Below are positions 38,751 to 47,918 of a DNA stretch of 64,000 nt, piece after piece (positions within the stretch are counted from its first letter, which is position 1; the number at the start of each line of letters is the position of its first letter). The stretch spans positions 1,996,501 through 2,060,500 of the forward strand of contig NZ_BSEC01000001.1 of the NCBI RefSeq assembly GCF_027923385.1. The letters run 5' to 3'. The stretch comes from Methylocystis echinoides (GTDB taxonomy: Bacteria; Pseudomonadota; Alphaproteobacteria; Rhizobiales; Beijerinckiaceae). Made by a program: the position numbers and the translations under genes. The notes below the pieces were generated by a model. The model did no database searches. It was not told where the DNA came from and saw only the letters and a list, made by a program, of their open reading frames with translations.

Positions 38751-39638
38751 ATGGCGTATCTTCCTGGACTAGGTAGAGAATTGATGAAGGCGGCCGCCGA
38801 CGCGCCCTTCCTCGAAAGAGAGGAAGAGAAGCTTCTGGCCATCGCCTGGCGCGACAACGGCGACCGCCATGCGCTGCACAAGCTCACCGCGGCCCATATG
38901 CGTCTGGTCATCGCCATTTCAGCCAAGTTCCGTCATTACGGCCTGCCGATCGCCGATCTCGTGCAGGAAGGCCATGTCGGCCTGCTGGAAGCGGCGGCGC
39001 GTTTCGCGCCCGAGCGGGATGTGCGCTTCTCCACCTATGCGACCTGGTGGATTCGCGCCTCGATCCAGGACTATGTGCTGCGCAACTGGTCGATCGTGCG
39101 CGGCGGGACCAGCTCCACGCAAAAGGCCCTGTTCTTCAACCTTCGCCGCCTGCGGGCGCGGCTCAACCGCGAACCCGGCGCGATGAACTCCAGCGACGCC
39201 TACGCGACCATTGCGCAGACGCTTGGCGTGTCGCGGGCGGATGTCGAGATGATGGATTCGCGCCTCTCCGGCTCCGACGTGTCGCTCAATGCGCAGCTCG
39301 TGGACGATGAGGCGGCCGGCTCTGCGCAGCGGATGGACTTTCTCGTCGACGACGCGCCGCTGCCGGACGAGGTGGTGGAGCAAAACCTCGACTCCGACCG
39401 CCGGGCGCGCTGGCTCAGGGACGCGCTGGCGATTCTCTCTGAACGCGAATTGCGCATCGTGCAGGAACGCCGGCTGACGGAAAATCTCGTCACGCTGGAG
39501 ACTCTCGGCGACAAGCTCGGCATCTCCAAGGAGCGCGTGCGTCAGATCGAAAGCCGGGCCCTGACCAAGCTGCGCAAGGCGCTGTCGCGGCTCAAGGACG
39601 ACGAGTCGCCGGAAGAAAACGCGCCGCCGATGGCGTAA
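38751..39638 (+). CDS. rpoH: RNA polymerase sigma-32 factor RpoH
   Basis: 295 residues. Sigma-70 family regions: HKLTAAHMRLVIAISAKFRHYGLPIADLVQEGHVGLLEAA (region 2.1-2.2), FSTYATWWIRASIQDYVLRNWSIVR (2.3-2.4), the RpoH box TQKALFFNLRRLR, and region 4 with TLETLGDKLGISKERVRQIESRALTKLRKAL. Directs transcription of heat-shock or stress genes. Whether it is RpoH1 or RpoH2 cannot be told without alignment; the candidate EcfG-type promoter upstream fits RpoH2. Single gene with a strong terminator. Confidence 0.94.
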   Translation: MAYLPGLGRELMKAAADAPFLEREEEKLLAIAWRDNGDRHALHKLTAAHMRLVIAISAKFRHYGLPIADLVQEGHVGLLEAAARFAPERDVRFSTYATWWIRASIQDYVLRNWSIVRGGTSSTQKALFFNLRRLRARLNREPGAMNSSDAYATIAQTLGVSRADVEMMDSRLSGSDVSLNAQLVDDEAAGSAQRMDFLVDDAPLPDEVVEQNLDSDRRARWLRDALAILSERELRIVQERRLTENLVTLETLGDKLGISKERVRQIESRALTKLRKALSRLKDDESPEENAPPMA

Positions 39639-39642
39639 AACG

Positions 39643-39675
39643 AAAAAAAGCCCCCCGAAAGGAGGGCTTTTTGTT
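39643..39675 (+). terminator. Rho-independent terminator of rpoH
   Basis: AAAAAAAGCCCCCC-GAAA-GGAGGGCTTTTT; the stem is flanked by A-run and T-run, so it may serve both the rpoH and carD transcripts. Confidence 0.88.
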
Positions 39676-39740
39676 TCGTGGCGTCGAACCCTGATCCGAT
39701 GCTTCCTCTCCAAACGGCAGAGGGGGAAGCGGATCGACGA

Positions 39741-41240
39741 TTACGCCGCGCGATCGACGTCCTCTTCGTCGACGACATCGTCGGCTTCCGCGACATCGGC
39801 CTCGGCGTCCGCCTTGGCGCCGCGGCGCGGGCCCTTCTGGAGGAAGGACTCGATCAGCTTCAGCGCTTCGGAGTCGATGAGCTTGCGCACGGCCGCGACT
39901 TCGCGCGCCATGCGGTCGAGCGCGGCCTCGTAAAGCTGACGCTCGGAATAGGACTGCTCCGGCTGCGTGTCGGAACGGTAGAGGTCGCGCACGACTTCGG
40001 CGATGGTGACGAGATCGCCGGAGTTGATCTTGGCCTCATATTCCTGCGCGCGGCGCGACCACATGGTGCGCTTGATGCGGGCGCGGCCGCTCAGCGTGCC
40101 GAGCGCCTTTTCCACGACCTGGGTCTCGGCGAGCTTGCGCATGCCGACATTGGAGACTTTGCTCGTCGGCACCTTCAGGATCATCTTGTCCTTGATGAAG
40201 CTGACCACGAACAGTTCCAGGCTGAACCCCGCGACTTCCTGCGTTTCGACGCCAATGATCTGGCCGACGCCATGCGCCGGATACACGATATGCTCGTTGA
40301 GTTTGAATCCGTGCTTGGCCCCGGCTGGCTTCGCCTTCACAGGCGCAGCAGCCTTGGGGGCGGCCTTGGTTTCGATCGACGTCTTTTCGGCGACGACGGG
40401 CGTCGTGACAGGATGCTCGCTTCGTTTTGCCAATTTTTTATCTTCGCCAGCTGTCGGGGTTGAGGAGGACTTTCCTGACGACGCCGAGGCGGCGGCAGGG
40501 AAGGGGGGCGTGACGCCGCGCACTGCCTCCGGCGCGACGGGAGAAGCCGACGGCGCAGCGGCCGGGACGGCTTCGGCCGCCTTCGCCGGCGTCGCCTGGA
40601 CGATCGCGGGCGTGGACGGCTTCATTGCGGTGTCAACCTTCTTCGCCGGCGTCGCCTTCGGCTCGGCCAGCTTTGCGGGCGCAGCCTTTTCGGGCGCGGG
40701 CTTTGCGGTCGCCGGGCGCGCAGACTTGTCCGCGCTCGCCCTGGTCGCGGCGGGCTTCGCAGCCGCCTGCGTCGCAGCGACGGGCTTCGTGGCCGCTTTG
40801 GCGGCGACGGGCGTCGCGGCGACAGTCTTGGCGGCGACAGACTTTGTGCCTTGAGACTTTGTGGCCGCCTTCTCGGCAGGTCGGGTCGCCGTCGTCTGCT
40901 CCACGACCGCGCCCTTGCGGGCCGCGGAATTCTTGACCGCCGAGGCCGCGCGAGCCGATTTGGCGGCGCCGACCGGCTTCGCTTCCGACTTGATGGCCGT
41001 CTTGGCCGCGGTCTTCGCGGCCGAGGTCTTCACGGCGGCGGTCTTCGCAGCGGCGGCCGCGGTGCGCACCGGGGTTGTGGATTTGGCGGATGATTTCTTG
41101 GAATCGCTTGTCTTGGCGACCCCCGCCGTCCTAGAAGACGCGGCGGAGACGGTCTTCGCGGCGCTCTTGCCGCCGGAAGGACGGGCCGCGGCCGTCACGC
41201 TCGCAGATTTTGTTTTCTCGTTCTTCTTGGCGGACGGCAT
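39741..41240 (-). CDS. carD: CarD-family transcription regulator with ~300-residue Ala/Lys-rich N-terminal tail
   Basis: 499 residues, ATG behind AGAAGGAG. Residues 1-310 are low-complexity Ala/Lys/Pro/Ser/Thr of histone-H1 type (repeats such as AAKTAA, VAAKAATKPVAA). Residues ~311-475 are a full CarD module: FKLNEHIVYPAHGVGQIIGVE, the RNA-polymerase-interacting Tudor-like part, then the helical DNA-binding part with KRTMWSRRAQEYEAKINSGD and VVRDLYR. CarD stabilises open complexes at rRNA and stress promoters. The tail probably binds DNA non-specifically; the usual alphaproteobacterial CarD is about 165-200 residues. Confidence 0.9.
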   Translation of the reverse strand: MPSAKKNEKTKSASVTAAARPSGGKSAAKTVSAASSRTAGVAKTSDSKKSSAKSTTPVRTAAAAAKTAAVKTSAAKTAAKTAIKSEAKPVGAAKSARAASAVKNSAARKGAVVEQTTATRPAEKAATKSQGTKSVAAKTVAATPVAAKAATKPVAATQAAAKPAATRASADKSARPATAKPAPEKAAPAKLAEPKATPAKKVDTAMKPSTPAIVQATPAKAAEAVPAAAPSASPVAPEAVRGVTPPFPAAASASSGKSSSTPTAGEDKKLAKRSEHPVTTPVVAEKTSIETKAAPKAAAPVKAKPAGAKHGFKLNEHIVYPAHGVGQIIGVETQEVAGFSLELFVVSFIKDKMILKVPTSKVSNVGMRKLAETQVVEKALGTLSGRARIKRTMWSRRAQEYEAKINSGDLVTIAEVVRDLYRSDTQPEQSYSERQLYEAALDRMAREVAAVRKLIDSEALKLIESFLQKGPRRGAKADAEADVAEADDVVDEEDVDRAA

Positions 41241-41793
41241 ACGCAGGGCACTCCTTCTGCGTCCCGCTGTGGAGACGGGACGAATTACAGACCTCCCGAC
41301 GCCCGGAGACGTCGCCGTCTCCGCACCGGGATAGATGATCTGACACCTTAGCTAGAGGCGCGGGCGAATTCTGGCAGAGGACACAGGGGTCAAGCGCGCG
41401 CTTTCTCTTGCTGTGAGCAACGTGGTCAGGCCGTCGGTTGGCGCGGAGACGACCGTTGTCAAAGTGTATACCACGCAAGAGCGCAAAAATCAAAGACAAT
41501 AGCCTTCACGGCACAGCATAGAGCCATTCCAAGGCCCTGCCAACTATATAAAATTACGGGTCTTTTGCGTTAATTAACTCTGTGGAAAGGCGTTAACGAA
41601 GCATTACCGCCGCCTCATAGCTAGGCCTGAACGATTCGGCGCCGTCAAAATGGGCGCCTGTCATAAATGCGTTTTTTCTCCCGCGAGCGGGGCGGGAACG
41701 GGGCAGGGGCGGGCGACGCGCGCGAGCGCTGTCTCCGCCCGCAGCCGTCTTCAGCGCGTTCTGGCGACCTGCCGCAAGGGCGGAGGCGCCGTC
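41241..41793. other. Long intergenic region between carD and fdxA
   Basis: About 550 bp. It must carry the carD promoter; the stretch 41540-41620 is AT-rich (TATATAAAATTAC, GTTAATTAACTC) and looks promoter-like. Open frames in the right half are Arg-rich and without ribosome sites. I find no RNA gene. Confidence 0.5.
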
Positions 41794-42132
41794 TCAGTCG
41801 CCCTCGCCGGGCTCGGCCGAGAAATGCGCGTCGAACTTGCCGGGCTTGCCGTCCCACTCCTTGGCGTCGGCCGGCGGCTCGCGCTTGATGGTGATGTTGG
41901 GCCAGTTCTGCGCCATTTCAGCGTTGAGCTGGAGCCACTTCTCTAGATTCTCCTCGGTGTCGGGCTTGATGGCTTCGGCCGGGCACTCCGGCTCGCAGAC
42001 GCCGCAGTCGATACATTCGTCCGGATGGATCACGAGCATGTTCTCGCCTTCGTAGAAGCAGTCCACCGGACAGACTTCCACGCAATCCATATACTTGCAC
42101 TTGATGCAGTTTTCCGTGACGACATAGGTCAT
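41794..42132 (-). CDS. fdxA: 7Fe ferredoxin FdxA
   Basis: 112 residues. Cysteines of the [3Fe-4S] cluster at 9, 17 and with CP at 21-22, and the [4Fe-4S] set in [12 protein letters not shown], are the FdxA arrangement; the C-terminal part ([18 protein letters not shown]) is also typical. Soluble electron carrier; partners unknown here. Divergent from the RMD1-family gene with a 133-bp gap. Confidence 0.95.
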   Translation of the reverse strand: MTYVVTENCIKCKYMDCVEVCPVDCFYEGENMLVIHPDECIDCGVCEPECPAEAIKPDTEENLEKWLQLNAEMAQNWPNITIKREPPADAKEWDGKPGKFDAHFSAEPGEGD

Positions 42133-42265
42133 TTGCGGTTCTCTTTGAGCGTCCTCGCGGGAATGCTGCGCTAGCTAGCGGTTTTGCCGCCGTCATGCAA
42201 GGCGTGCATGACTATGATTTTGGCGCCGCCTCGACGCCGCGCCGCGAGACTGATATCGGGTGAGA

Positions 42266-43156
42266 ATGGCCGAGACGGAGACAAAACTGAAGCCGCCCGC
42301 CGCGCAGGTCGTCACCGCGCGCGCGCTGCTTCTGGGCGAACGCATCGACACCGCGGGGCTGGAGCGGGCCGATCTCGTCTCCTCCGCGCCGCTGGCCTTT
42401 CACGCGGGCCAGGCGGGCTTCGCCGTGCTTTACCGCTTTGGCGTGGCCGTGCTTTTCGGCCTGTCGCCGCTGGAGGAGGACGAGATCGTCACGCGCGTCG
42501 GCGCGCGGGTCGCCGGCGCGTCGCGCGGCGACGACGAGACGCTGGTGCTCGAAGGCGGTCACGAAGGTGAAGACAAGCCCTTGCCCAACGGCCGGCTGGC
42601 GGTTCGCGATCTCTCCGAGGCCAGACTGCTGGTCGTCGCCGACGCGCTGGCGAAGAGCGTCGCGCTGGCCCGGGACGAGCGCCGGGTCAACGCCGTCTTC
42701 GACACGATCGAACCCTTCGCCGCCGAACTCGCCAGCAAGGGCCGGCCGCCCTGGCGGCGTCGCGCGATGCTGGAGCTCATCGGCCAGACGCTACTCGTGC
42801 GGCATCGCGTGTCGGGCCGCGTGGCGGTCGAAGACAAGCCCGACGTGCTCTGGGACAGGCCCGATCTCGAACGCCTCTACGCGCGTCTCGAAGACGAATA
42901 CGAGCTGGAGGCGCGCGGTCGCACGCTCAACGCCAAGATCGACGTGATCGGCGAAACGGCGCGGGCGCTGACCGACCTCATCGACACCGACCGCTCGGTG
43001 CGGCTGGAGTGGATCATCATCATTCTCATCGCGGCCGAGATCGGCCTGTCGCTGTTCCAGATCACCGTCGGCTACGATCACGCGCGGGCGACGCACACGC
43101 CGTCGAGCGCCGGCCATATATCGACGCCGGAAAGCCACTGGAAGCCCGGCAACTGA
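42266..43156 (+). CDS. RMD1/YagE family (DUF155) protein
   Basis: 296 residues from the ATG behind GGTGAG. DUF155 features: FAVLYRFGVAVLFGLSPLEEDEIV, LADALAKSVALARDERRVN-type helix, LYARLEDEYELEARGRTLNAKIDVIGETARALTDLIDTDRSVRLEW, and a C-terminal membrane anchor (IIIILIAAEIGLSLFQI). In yeast relatives act in mitochondrial translation; bacterial function is unknown. The 3' end overlaps the convergent miaA gene by 79 bp. Confidence 0.82.
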   Translation: MAETETKLKPPAAQVVTARALLLGERIDTAGLERADLVSSAPLAFHAGQAGFAVLYRFGVAVLFGLSPLEEDEIVTRVGARVAGASRGDDETLVLEGGHEGEDKPLPNGRLAVRDLSEARLLVVADALAKSVALARDERRVNAVFDTIEPFAAELASKGRPPWRRRAMLELIGQTLLVRHRVSGRVAVEDKPDVLWDRPDLERLYARLEDEYELEARGRTLNAKIDVIGETARALTDLIDTDRSVRLEWIIIILIAAEIGLSLFQITVGYDHARATHTPSSAGHISTPESHWKPGN

Positions 43157-43998
43157 TGCCGGGCGAAGGTGAACTGCCGCTTCGCATACTGCCGTGTGTC
43201 GCGCTTGCCGCGCATGATCGACTCCTCGCGCGACATTCGGCCGTCGAGCCAGGCCATGAGATGCGGCGCGCCATGGGCGCGCATGGCGGGCAGGGCGGGG
43301 TCCAGGCGCCGGTCGCGTAGCGCGGCGACTTCGTCGAGCGCGCCTTTCTCCATCATGGCGTCGAAGCGCGCGTCGATGCGCGCATAAAGCGTCTCGCGCT
43401 CGGGCGCGAGGAAGAAAGCCGGCGAGCGCGCCGCATCCAGCAGCGGCGCGCTGCGCGGGCCCTGGAAGGAGGCCAGCGGCTTTCCTGTCGCCGCGAAGAC
43501 CTCGAGCGCGCGCAGGATTCGTTGCGGGTCGGTGGGGCGGAGGCGCGCGGCGGTCTCAGGGTCCTGGACGGCAAGCTCGGCGTGGAGTTCCTGCGGACTC
43601 TTGCCCTGCGCCGCGTCGCGCACCTGCGCGCGCACCTCCTGAGGCACGGCGGGGATGTCGGAGAGGCCGTAGAGCGCCGCCTTGAAATACATGCCGGTGC
43701 CGCCGGTCATGACCGGCGTGACGCCGCGCGCGGCGAGTGCGTCGAGCGTTCGCGCGAGATCGGCGAGATAGCGCCCGACGGAGTAGTTCACCGCGGCGTC
43801 GACATGGCCGAAAAGCAGATGCTCGACCTCACTTTCCTCCTGCGGCGTGGGCCGCGCCGTAAGGATGCGCAGGTCGCGATAGACCTGCATGGAATCGGCG
43901 TTGACCACGACGCCGCCGATGCGCTGCGCCACCTCCATGGCGAGCGCGGACTTGCCCGAGGCGGTCGGACCTGCAATGAGAATGGCGCGCGTGGACAT
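43078..43998 (-). CDS. miaA: tRNA dimethylallyltransferase
   Basis: 306 residues from the ATG giving MSTRAILIAGPTASGKS. Walker A GPTASGKS (10-17), NADSMQVYRDLRILTARP, and GGTGMYFKAALYGLSDIP are the IPP-transferase motifs; the QYAKRQFTFARH C-terminal motif is present. It adds an isopentenyl group to A37 of tRNAs reading UNN codons. Divergent from serB with only 18 bp between start codons, and overlapping the RMD1-family gene at the other end. Confidence 0.95.
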   Translation of the reverse strand: MSTRAILIAGPTASGKSALAMEVAQRIGGVVVNADSMQVYRDLRILTARPTPQEESEVEHLLFGHVDAAVNYSVGRYLADLARTLDALAARGVTPVMTGGTGMYFKAALYGLSDIPAVPQEVRAQVRDAAQGKSPQELHAELAVQDPETAARLRPTDPQRILRALEVFAATGKPLASFQGPRSAPLLDAARSPAFFLAPERETLYARIDARFDAMMEKGALDEVAALRDRRLDPALPAMRAHGAPHLMAWLDGRMSREESIMRGKRDTRQYAKRQFTFARHQLPGFQWLSGVDIWPALDGVCVARA

Positions 43999-44016
43999 GA
44001 CGCTATTGCGGCGCAA

Positions 44017-44925
44017 ATGAGCGAGATGTCAAAGCCTGTTCCATCGGTCGTGACCCTTGTCGCCGGTTCGGGGACGACCCTCGACGGGGCGACGCTGCGC
44101 GCGGCGCTGCGCGAGGCGGGCCTGGAGCATTTGCAGCCGGACTGGCTCGCGCCGGACCATGCGGCGGATCTGTTCATCGAGAGCGACGATCTTGCCGGCC
44201 TTCGCGCGCGGCTGACGGCGGCGCTGGCGGGGCGGGCGGTCGACATCGTCGTTCAGCCGGTTGCGCGTCGCCGCAAGAAGCTGCTCGTCGCGGACATGGA
44301 CTCCACCATGATCGAGCAGGAATGCATCGACGAACTCGCCGATTTCGCCGGCATCCGCGCCCATGTCGCCGCCATCACCGCGCAGGCGATGGCGGGGGAG
44401 ATTGATTTCGAGGCCGCGCTGAAGGCGCGCGTCGCCCTGTTGGCGGGCCTGCGCCTCGAACAGATCGAAACGGTTCTCACACGTCTTACGCTCACGCCGG
44501 GCGCCCGCGCGCTGGTTGCGACCATGCGCGCCCAAGGCGCGCGTACGGCGCTGGTCTCCGGCGGCTTCACACAATTCACGCAGCATGTGGCGGCGCGCAT
44601 CGGCTTCGATGAAGCCTTCGCCAATCGGCTCGCGCTCGCCGACGGAGTCCTGACGGGCGCGGTGCTGGAGCCGGTGCAGGGGCGCGCCGCGAAGCGCGCC
44701 GCGCTCGATGATCTGCGCGCCCGTCTCGGCCTGCCCCGGGACGCGACGCTCGCCATTGGCGACGGCGCAAATGATCTCGACATGCTCGCCGCGGCGGGGC
44801 TCGGCGTCGCGTTCCGGGCCAAGCCGAAAGTCGCGGCCGCCGTAAAGGCGCGCATCGACCACGGCGACCTGACTGCGCTGCTCTATGTGCAGGGCTATCG
44901 TGCGGAAGAGATCATCGGCGCCTGA
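44017..44925 (+). CDS. serB: Phosphoserine phosphatase
   Basis: 302 residues. HAD motifs: DMDST with nucleophile Asp93 and Asp95, then IEQECIDELADFAG, SGGFTQFTQHVAARIGFDEAFAN (motif II) and IGDGANDLDMLAAAGLGVAF (motif IV). The N-terminal ~85 residues form an ACT-like part. It produces serine from phosphoserine. A second ATG at 44026 is an alternative start. Its start is 18 bp from that of miaA. Confidence 0.95.
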   Translation: MSEMSKPVPSVVTLVAGSGTTLDGATLRAALREAGLEHLQPDWLAPDHAADLFIESDDLAGLRARLTAALAGRAVDIVVQPVARRRKKLLVADMDSTMIEQECIDELADFAGIRAHVAAITAQAMAGEIDFEAALKARVALLAGLRLEQIETVLTRLTLTPGARALVATMRAQGARTALVSGGFTQFTQHVAARIGFDEAFANRLALADGVLTGAVLEPVQGRAAKRAALDDLRARLGLPRDATLAIGDGANDLDMLAAAGLGVAFRAKPKVAAAVKARIDHGDLTALLYVQGYRAEEIIGA

Positions 44926-44992
44926 CGCCGTGGTCGGGCGTTGGCGTTGCGGCGCCCGCCGTCATGCGCAGCGCCGGCTGTTCCGCATTGTT

Positions 44993-45949
44993 CTAGGCCG
45001 GGGAAAACACATCCGAGCGAATGGCCTTCATGCTGGCGCCGGCCATGAAGAGGTCGCGCTTGAGGCGGCGCACGAGATTTTCGCCGCCGCAGAGGAAATA
45101 GGCGGTTTGCGTCAGCCGCGGCTTCTCCTCGGCGAGCGCCAGCGCGGCGATGTCGCCGCCGAAAGGCGCGTTCGGATCGAGGGCGGCGGCGATGTAACGG
45201 ACATTGTCGCGCGTCTGCGCCAGCGTCTGAAGCTCTTCCGTCAGATAAAGCCCCTTGCTGTCGCGCGCGCCGTGATACAGGCGGATCTCGCCGCGATGGC
45301 CCTGTCGCAGCGCATCGCGCAGCACCCCATAGAGCGGGGCGAGACCCGTCCCGGCGCCGATGAGCGCCAGCGGCTGCTCCGGGTCGACGCCCTCGTAAAA
45401 GCAGGTCCCGCGCGGGCCGGCGACGTGCAGCCTGTGGCCGGGCTTCATATCGACCATGAGGCGCCGGCTCATGCGGCCGTTCGGATGCAGGCGGATATGC
45501 ATTTCGAGGAACGGGTCTTCCTCGGGATGGCTGGCGAGCGAATAGTGACGGCGCAAGTCCTCGTCGGCGATGAGTTCGATGAACTGGCCGGGCCGATAGG
45601 GAAAAGGCGTGGTTTCGATTCGCAGCCGCACGACGTCATGCGAAAGCGGCTCGATCGCGCGCACGGTCGCTTCCAGCCGGGCGCCGGCGTCGTCCGGCGG
45701 AACTATCGTCAGCGGCTCGGTGGGGCGGCAGACGCAGGGAAGAAAGAATCCCAGCGCCTTTTGCGCCGCCGTCAGGCCGGACTGCGACTCGGGCGGCGGC
45801 GCGCCCTCAATGGCGCGATGCAGGCAGGTCTGGCAATTGCCGGCCCGGCAGGAGCTGGGCGCGTCGACGCCGGCGCGCTCCAGCGCCTCCAGAACCGTCT
45901 CGCCCGGCGACAGCTCGACCGGGCGATCCTTGTAGATGAGACGCGTCAA
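44993..45949 (-). CDS. 2Fe-2S/FAD oxidoreductase, putative haemoglobin reductase
   Basis: 318 residues, probable TTG start 5 bp after the globin stop. Plant-type ferredoxin domain (Cys34, Cys39, Cys42 in SCRAGNCQTC, fourth Cys in FLPCVC), FAD domain with RHYSLAS, and NAD(P)-binding GAGTGLAPLYGVLRDAL and YFLCGGENLVR. The order ferredoxin-FAD-NAD is that of class IB-type oxygenase reductases. Coupling to the upstream truncated globin suggests it reduces the haem iron for NO dioxygenation; substrate is inferred. Alternatives: electron donor to an unlinked oxygenase. Confidence 0.85.
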   Translation of the reverse strand: MTRLIYKDRPVELSPGETVLEALERAGVDAPSSCRAGNCQTCLHRAIEGAPPPESQSGLTAAQKALGFFLPCVCRPTEPLTIVPPDDAGARLEATVRAIEPLSHDVVRLRIETTPFPYRPGQFIELIADEDLRRHYSLASHPEEDPFLEMHIRLHPNGRMSRRLMVDMKPGHRLHVAGPRGTCFYEGVDPEQPLALIGAGTGLAPLYGVLRDALRQGHRGEIRLYHGARDSKGLYLTEELQTLAQTRDNVRYIAAALDPNAPFGGDIAALALAEEKPRLTQTAYFLCGGENLVRRLKRDLFMAGASMKAIRSDVFSPA

Positions 45950-45954
45950 GGCCG

Positions 45955-46320
45955 TCAGCGGTTGAGGACGTCGCTGCGCACCGAATCGGCGAGGGCGGCG
46001 ACTTCCTTGACTTCCTTCTCGCCGACGCCGAGCTGGCGAAGCGTCCGGTTCAGGTTCTCGATCACGGCGTCGACATGCGTGTCGTTGAGGCCCTTGGCGA
46101 CAAGCTTCTTGTGCGCGTTGCGCATATCGTGGCCCGTGTATTTGTTGGGGCCGCCGAACGCCATGGTCAGGAAGGACTTCTGCTTGGCGATCTGGTCGTC
46201 CATGTTCACGCCGTCGAAGAAGCGCGCGATGCGGCCGTCGGCCAGCACATTGCGATAGAAGAGTTCGACAGCCGCATCGACCGCCTTCTGGCCGCCTACA
46301 CGCTCGTAAAGGCTCGACAT
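45955..46320 (-). CDS. Group 1 truncated haemoglobin
   Basis: 121 residues from the ATG behind AGGGGAATCC. The trHbN pattern is clear: SLYERVGGQKAVDAAVELFY, FFDGVNMDDQIAKQKSFLTMAFGGP, and the proximal His in MRNAHKKLVAKGLND, then HVDAVIENL. Such globins bind O2 and NO and can detoxify NO with a reductase. The reductase gene follows by 5 bp. The upstream region is AT-rich and contains an imperfect dyad at 46431-46451. Confidence 0.9.
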   Translation of the reverse strand: MSSLYERVGGQKAVDAAVELFYRNVLADGRIARFFDGVNMDDQIAKQKSFLTMAFGGPNKYTGHDMRNAHKKLVAKGLNDTHVDAVIENLNRTLRQLGVGEKEVKEVAALADSVRSDVLNR

Positions 46321-46644
46321 TTTGCGGGATTCCCCTCGTATTCGTGAGTGATCCGGCGACGTTATGAGCTGGCTTTGCAGGAGGCAACGACCAACAGAAA
46401 GAAATACTATGGCGCCACGGAAGATTACAAAAGATGTCAGTATGTATACTTTGAATTTTGAAAACAGTGTTTTTGTATTACTGGACTTATCATTGAACGC
46501 AATTCTGGCCCTATGTCGACAAATAGACCGGCGCCGGCCTGTCATCACGTCCTTGCCAGCAAAATGACGCGCGCCAGAGCCTCGACACGGCTCTGGCGTG
46601 CGTCGCTTCACCCACAACGATGGTTGTCTGAGATCGGGGGCCGT
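46321..46644. other. AT-rich intergenic region upstream of the globin gene
   Basis: About 320 bp. The stretch 46400-46500 is AT-rich, unlike its surroundings. It contains an imperfect inverted repeat (46431-46451, half AAGATGTCAG / AAGTATACAT) that loosely resembles an NsrR-type half-site arrangement, but the match is weak. No gene here. Confidence 0.4.
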
Positions 46645-47868
46645 TCAGCCCGACGTGGAGGCTTCCGCCTCGGCGTCCTTGCCGTCGGCCAGCACCGACG
46701 CGGGGGCAGGCTCCGCCTCGGCGTCGTGCCAGTCGAAGGTGACGACCTTGCCATTTTCCACCGCGAGCGCCAGCCGGCCGCGCTTCAGCTCCAGCGCCTT
46801 TTCGCCGAAGATTGTCCGGCGCCAGCCCTTGAGCGCCGGCACGTCGGCGCGGTCGTCGCTGGCGATGGCTTCGAGGTCCTCGACCGTGGCGATCATCTTG
46901 GCGGCGACGCCGGTCTGCTCCGTCACCTGACGCAGCAGCACCTTCAGCAGTTCAACGGTAGCGCCGTTGGAGCCGCGCCGCTCGCGCTCGATGCGCGGCA
47001 TGGCCGCGGGGTCGCGGGCGAGACCGCGCTCGACGGCGGCAAGGATCTCGGCGCCGGCGCGGGAGCGCTCCATTCCCTTGGGGAAGGAGCGCAGATTGGC
47101 GAGCGCCTCGGCGTTCTTGGGCGCGGATTGCGCGACTTCGATCAGCACGTCGTCCTTGAGCACCCGCGAGCGCGGCACGTCCCGGCTCTGCGCCTCCGCC
47201 TCGCGCCAGGCGGCCAGCTCCATCAGCACGGCGAGATCGCGTGGCTTGCGGGCGCGATGGCGCAGGCGCTCCCAGGCGTTTTCCGGGTGCTGCTCATAGG
47301 TGGCGGGAGAGGTCAGCGTCTCCATCTCGTCGACCAGCCAGTGCAGCCGGTCGGAGCGCTCCAGCCGGGCGCGCAGCGTCTGATAGATGTCGCGCAGATG
47401 GGTGACGTCGGCGATGGCGTAATCGATCTGGGCGGCCGACAGCGGACGGCGCGACCAGTCGGTGAATCGCGACGATTTGTCGAGATTGGCGCGGGTGATC
47501 GCCTTGACGAGCTCGAGATAGGAGGCCTGTTCGCCGAAGCCGCAGACCATGGCCGCGACCTGGGTGTCGAACAGCGGGGCGGGAATGAGCCGCGCCAGCC
47601 GCCAGATGATCTCGAGATCCTGGCGCGCGGCGTGAAACACCTTCACGACCCCGGTGTTGGCCATCAGCTCGAAAAACGGCGTCAGGTCGATCGCGTCGGC
47701 GAGGGCGTCGATGGCGACGGCTTCGTCCGGCGATGCGATCTGGATGACGCAAACCTTTGGCCAGAAGGTGGTTTCGCGCAGAAATTCGGTATCGACCGTC
47801 ACGAAGGGGTGGCGGGAAAAGCGCTCGCAAACGGCCGCGAGTTCGTCGGTGGTGGTCAAAAGGCTCAT
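46645..47868 (-). CDS. rnd: Ribonuclease D
   Basis: 407 residues. DEDD exonuclease motifs: [12 protein letters not shown] (Exo I), [13 protein letters not shown] (Exo II) and [14 protein letters not shown] (Exo III), then the HRDC domain ([36 protein letters not shown]). It trims 3' ends of tRNA precursors. A Glu/Ala-rich C-terminus ([26 protein letters not shown]) is not in the E. coli enzyme. Single gene. Confidence 0.94.
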   Translation of the reverse strand: MSLLTTTDELAAVCERFSRHPFVTVDTEFLRETTFWPKVCVIQIASPDEAVAIDALADAIDLTPFFELMANTGVVKVFHAARQDLEIIWRLARLIPAPLFDTQVAAMVCGFGEQASYLELVKAITRANLDKSSRFTDWSRRPLSAAQIDYAIADVTHLRDIYQTLRARLERSDRLHWLVDEMETLTSPATYEQHPENAWERLRHRARKPRDLAVLMELAAWREAEAQSRDVPRSRVLKDDVLIEVAQSAPKNAEALANLRSFPKGMERSRAGAEILAAVERGLARDPAAMPRIERERRGSNGATVELLKVLLRQVTEQTGVAAKMIATVEDLEAIASDDRADVPALKGWRRTIFGEKALELKRGRLALAVENGKVVTFDWHDAEAEPAPASVLADGKDAEAEASTSG

Positions 47869-47918
47869 CGAAATCAGTTTACCCAGTTTTGTCAGGCGGC
47901 TGAAGCATTTTCGAACGC

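Noticed and set aside
41645..41857. 70-codon minus-strand frame in the carD-fdxA gap
   Set aside because: Arg-rich, no ribosome site, overlaps fdxA end; not supported.
46431..46451. Possible NsrR operator upstream of the globin gene
   Set aside because: The imperfect dyad matches the NsrR half-sites only in part; kept as a note in the region entry but not claimed as a site.
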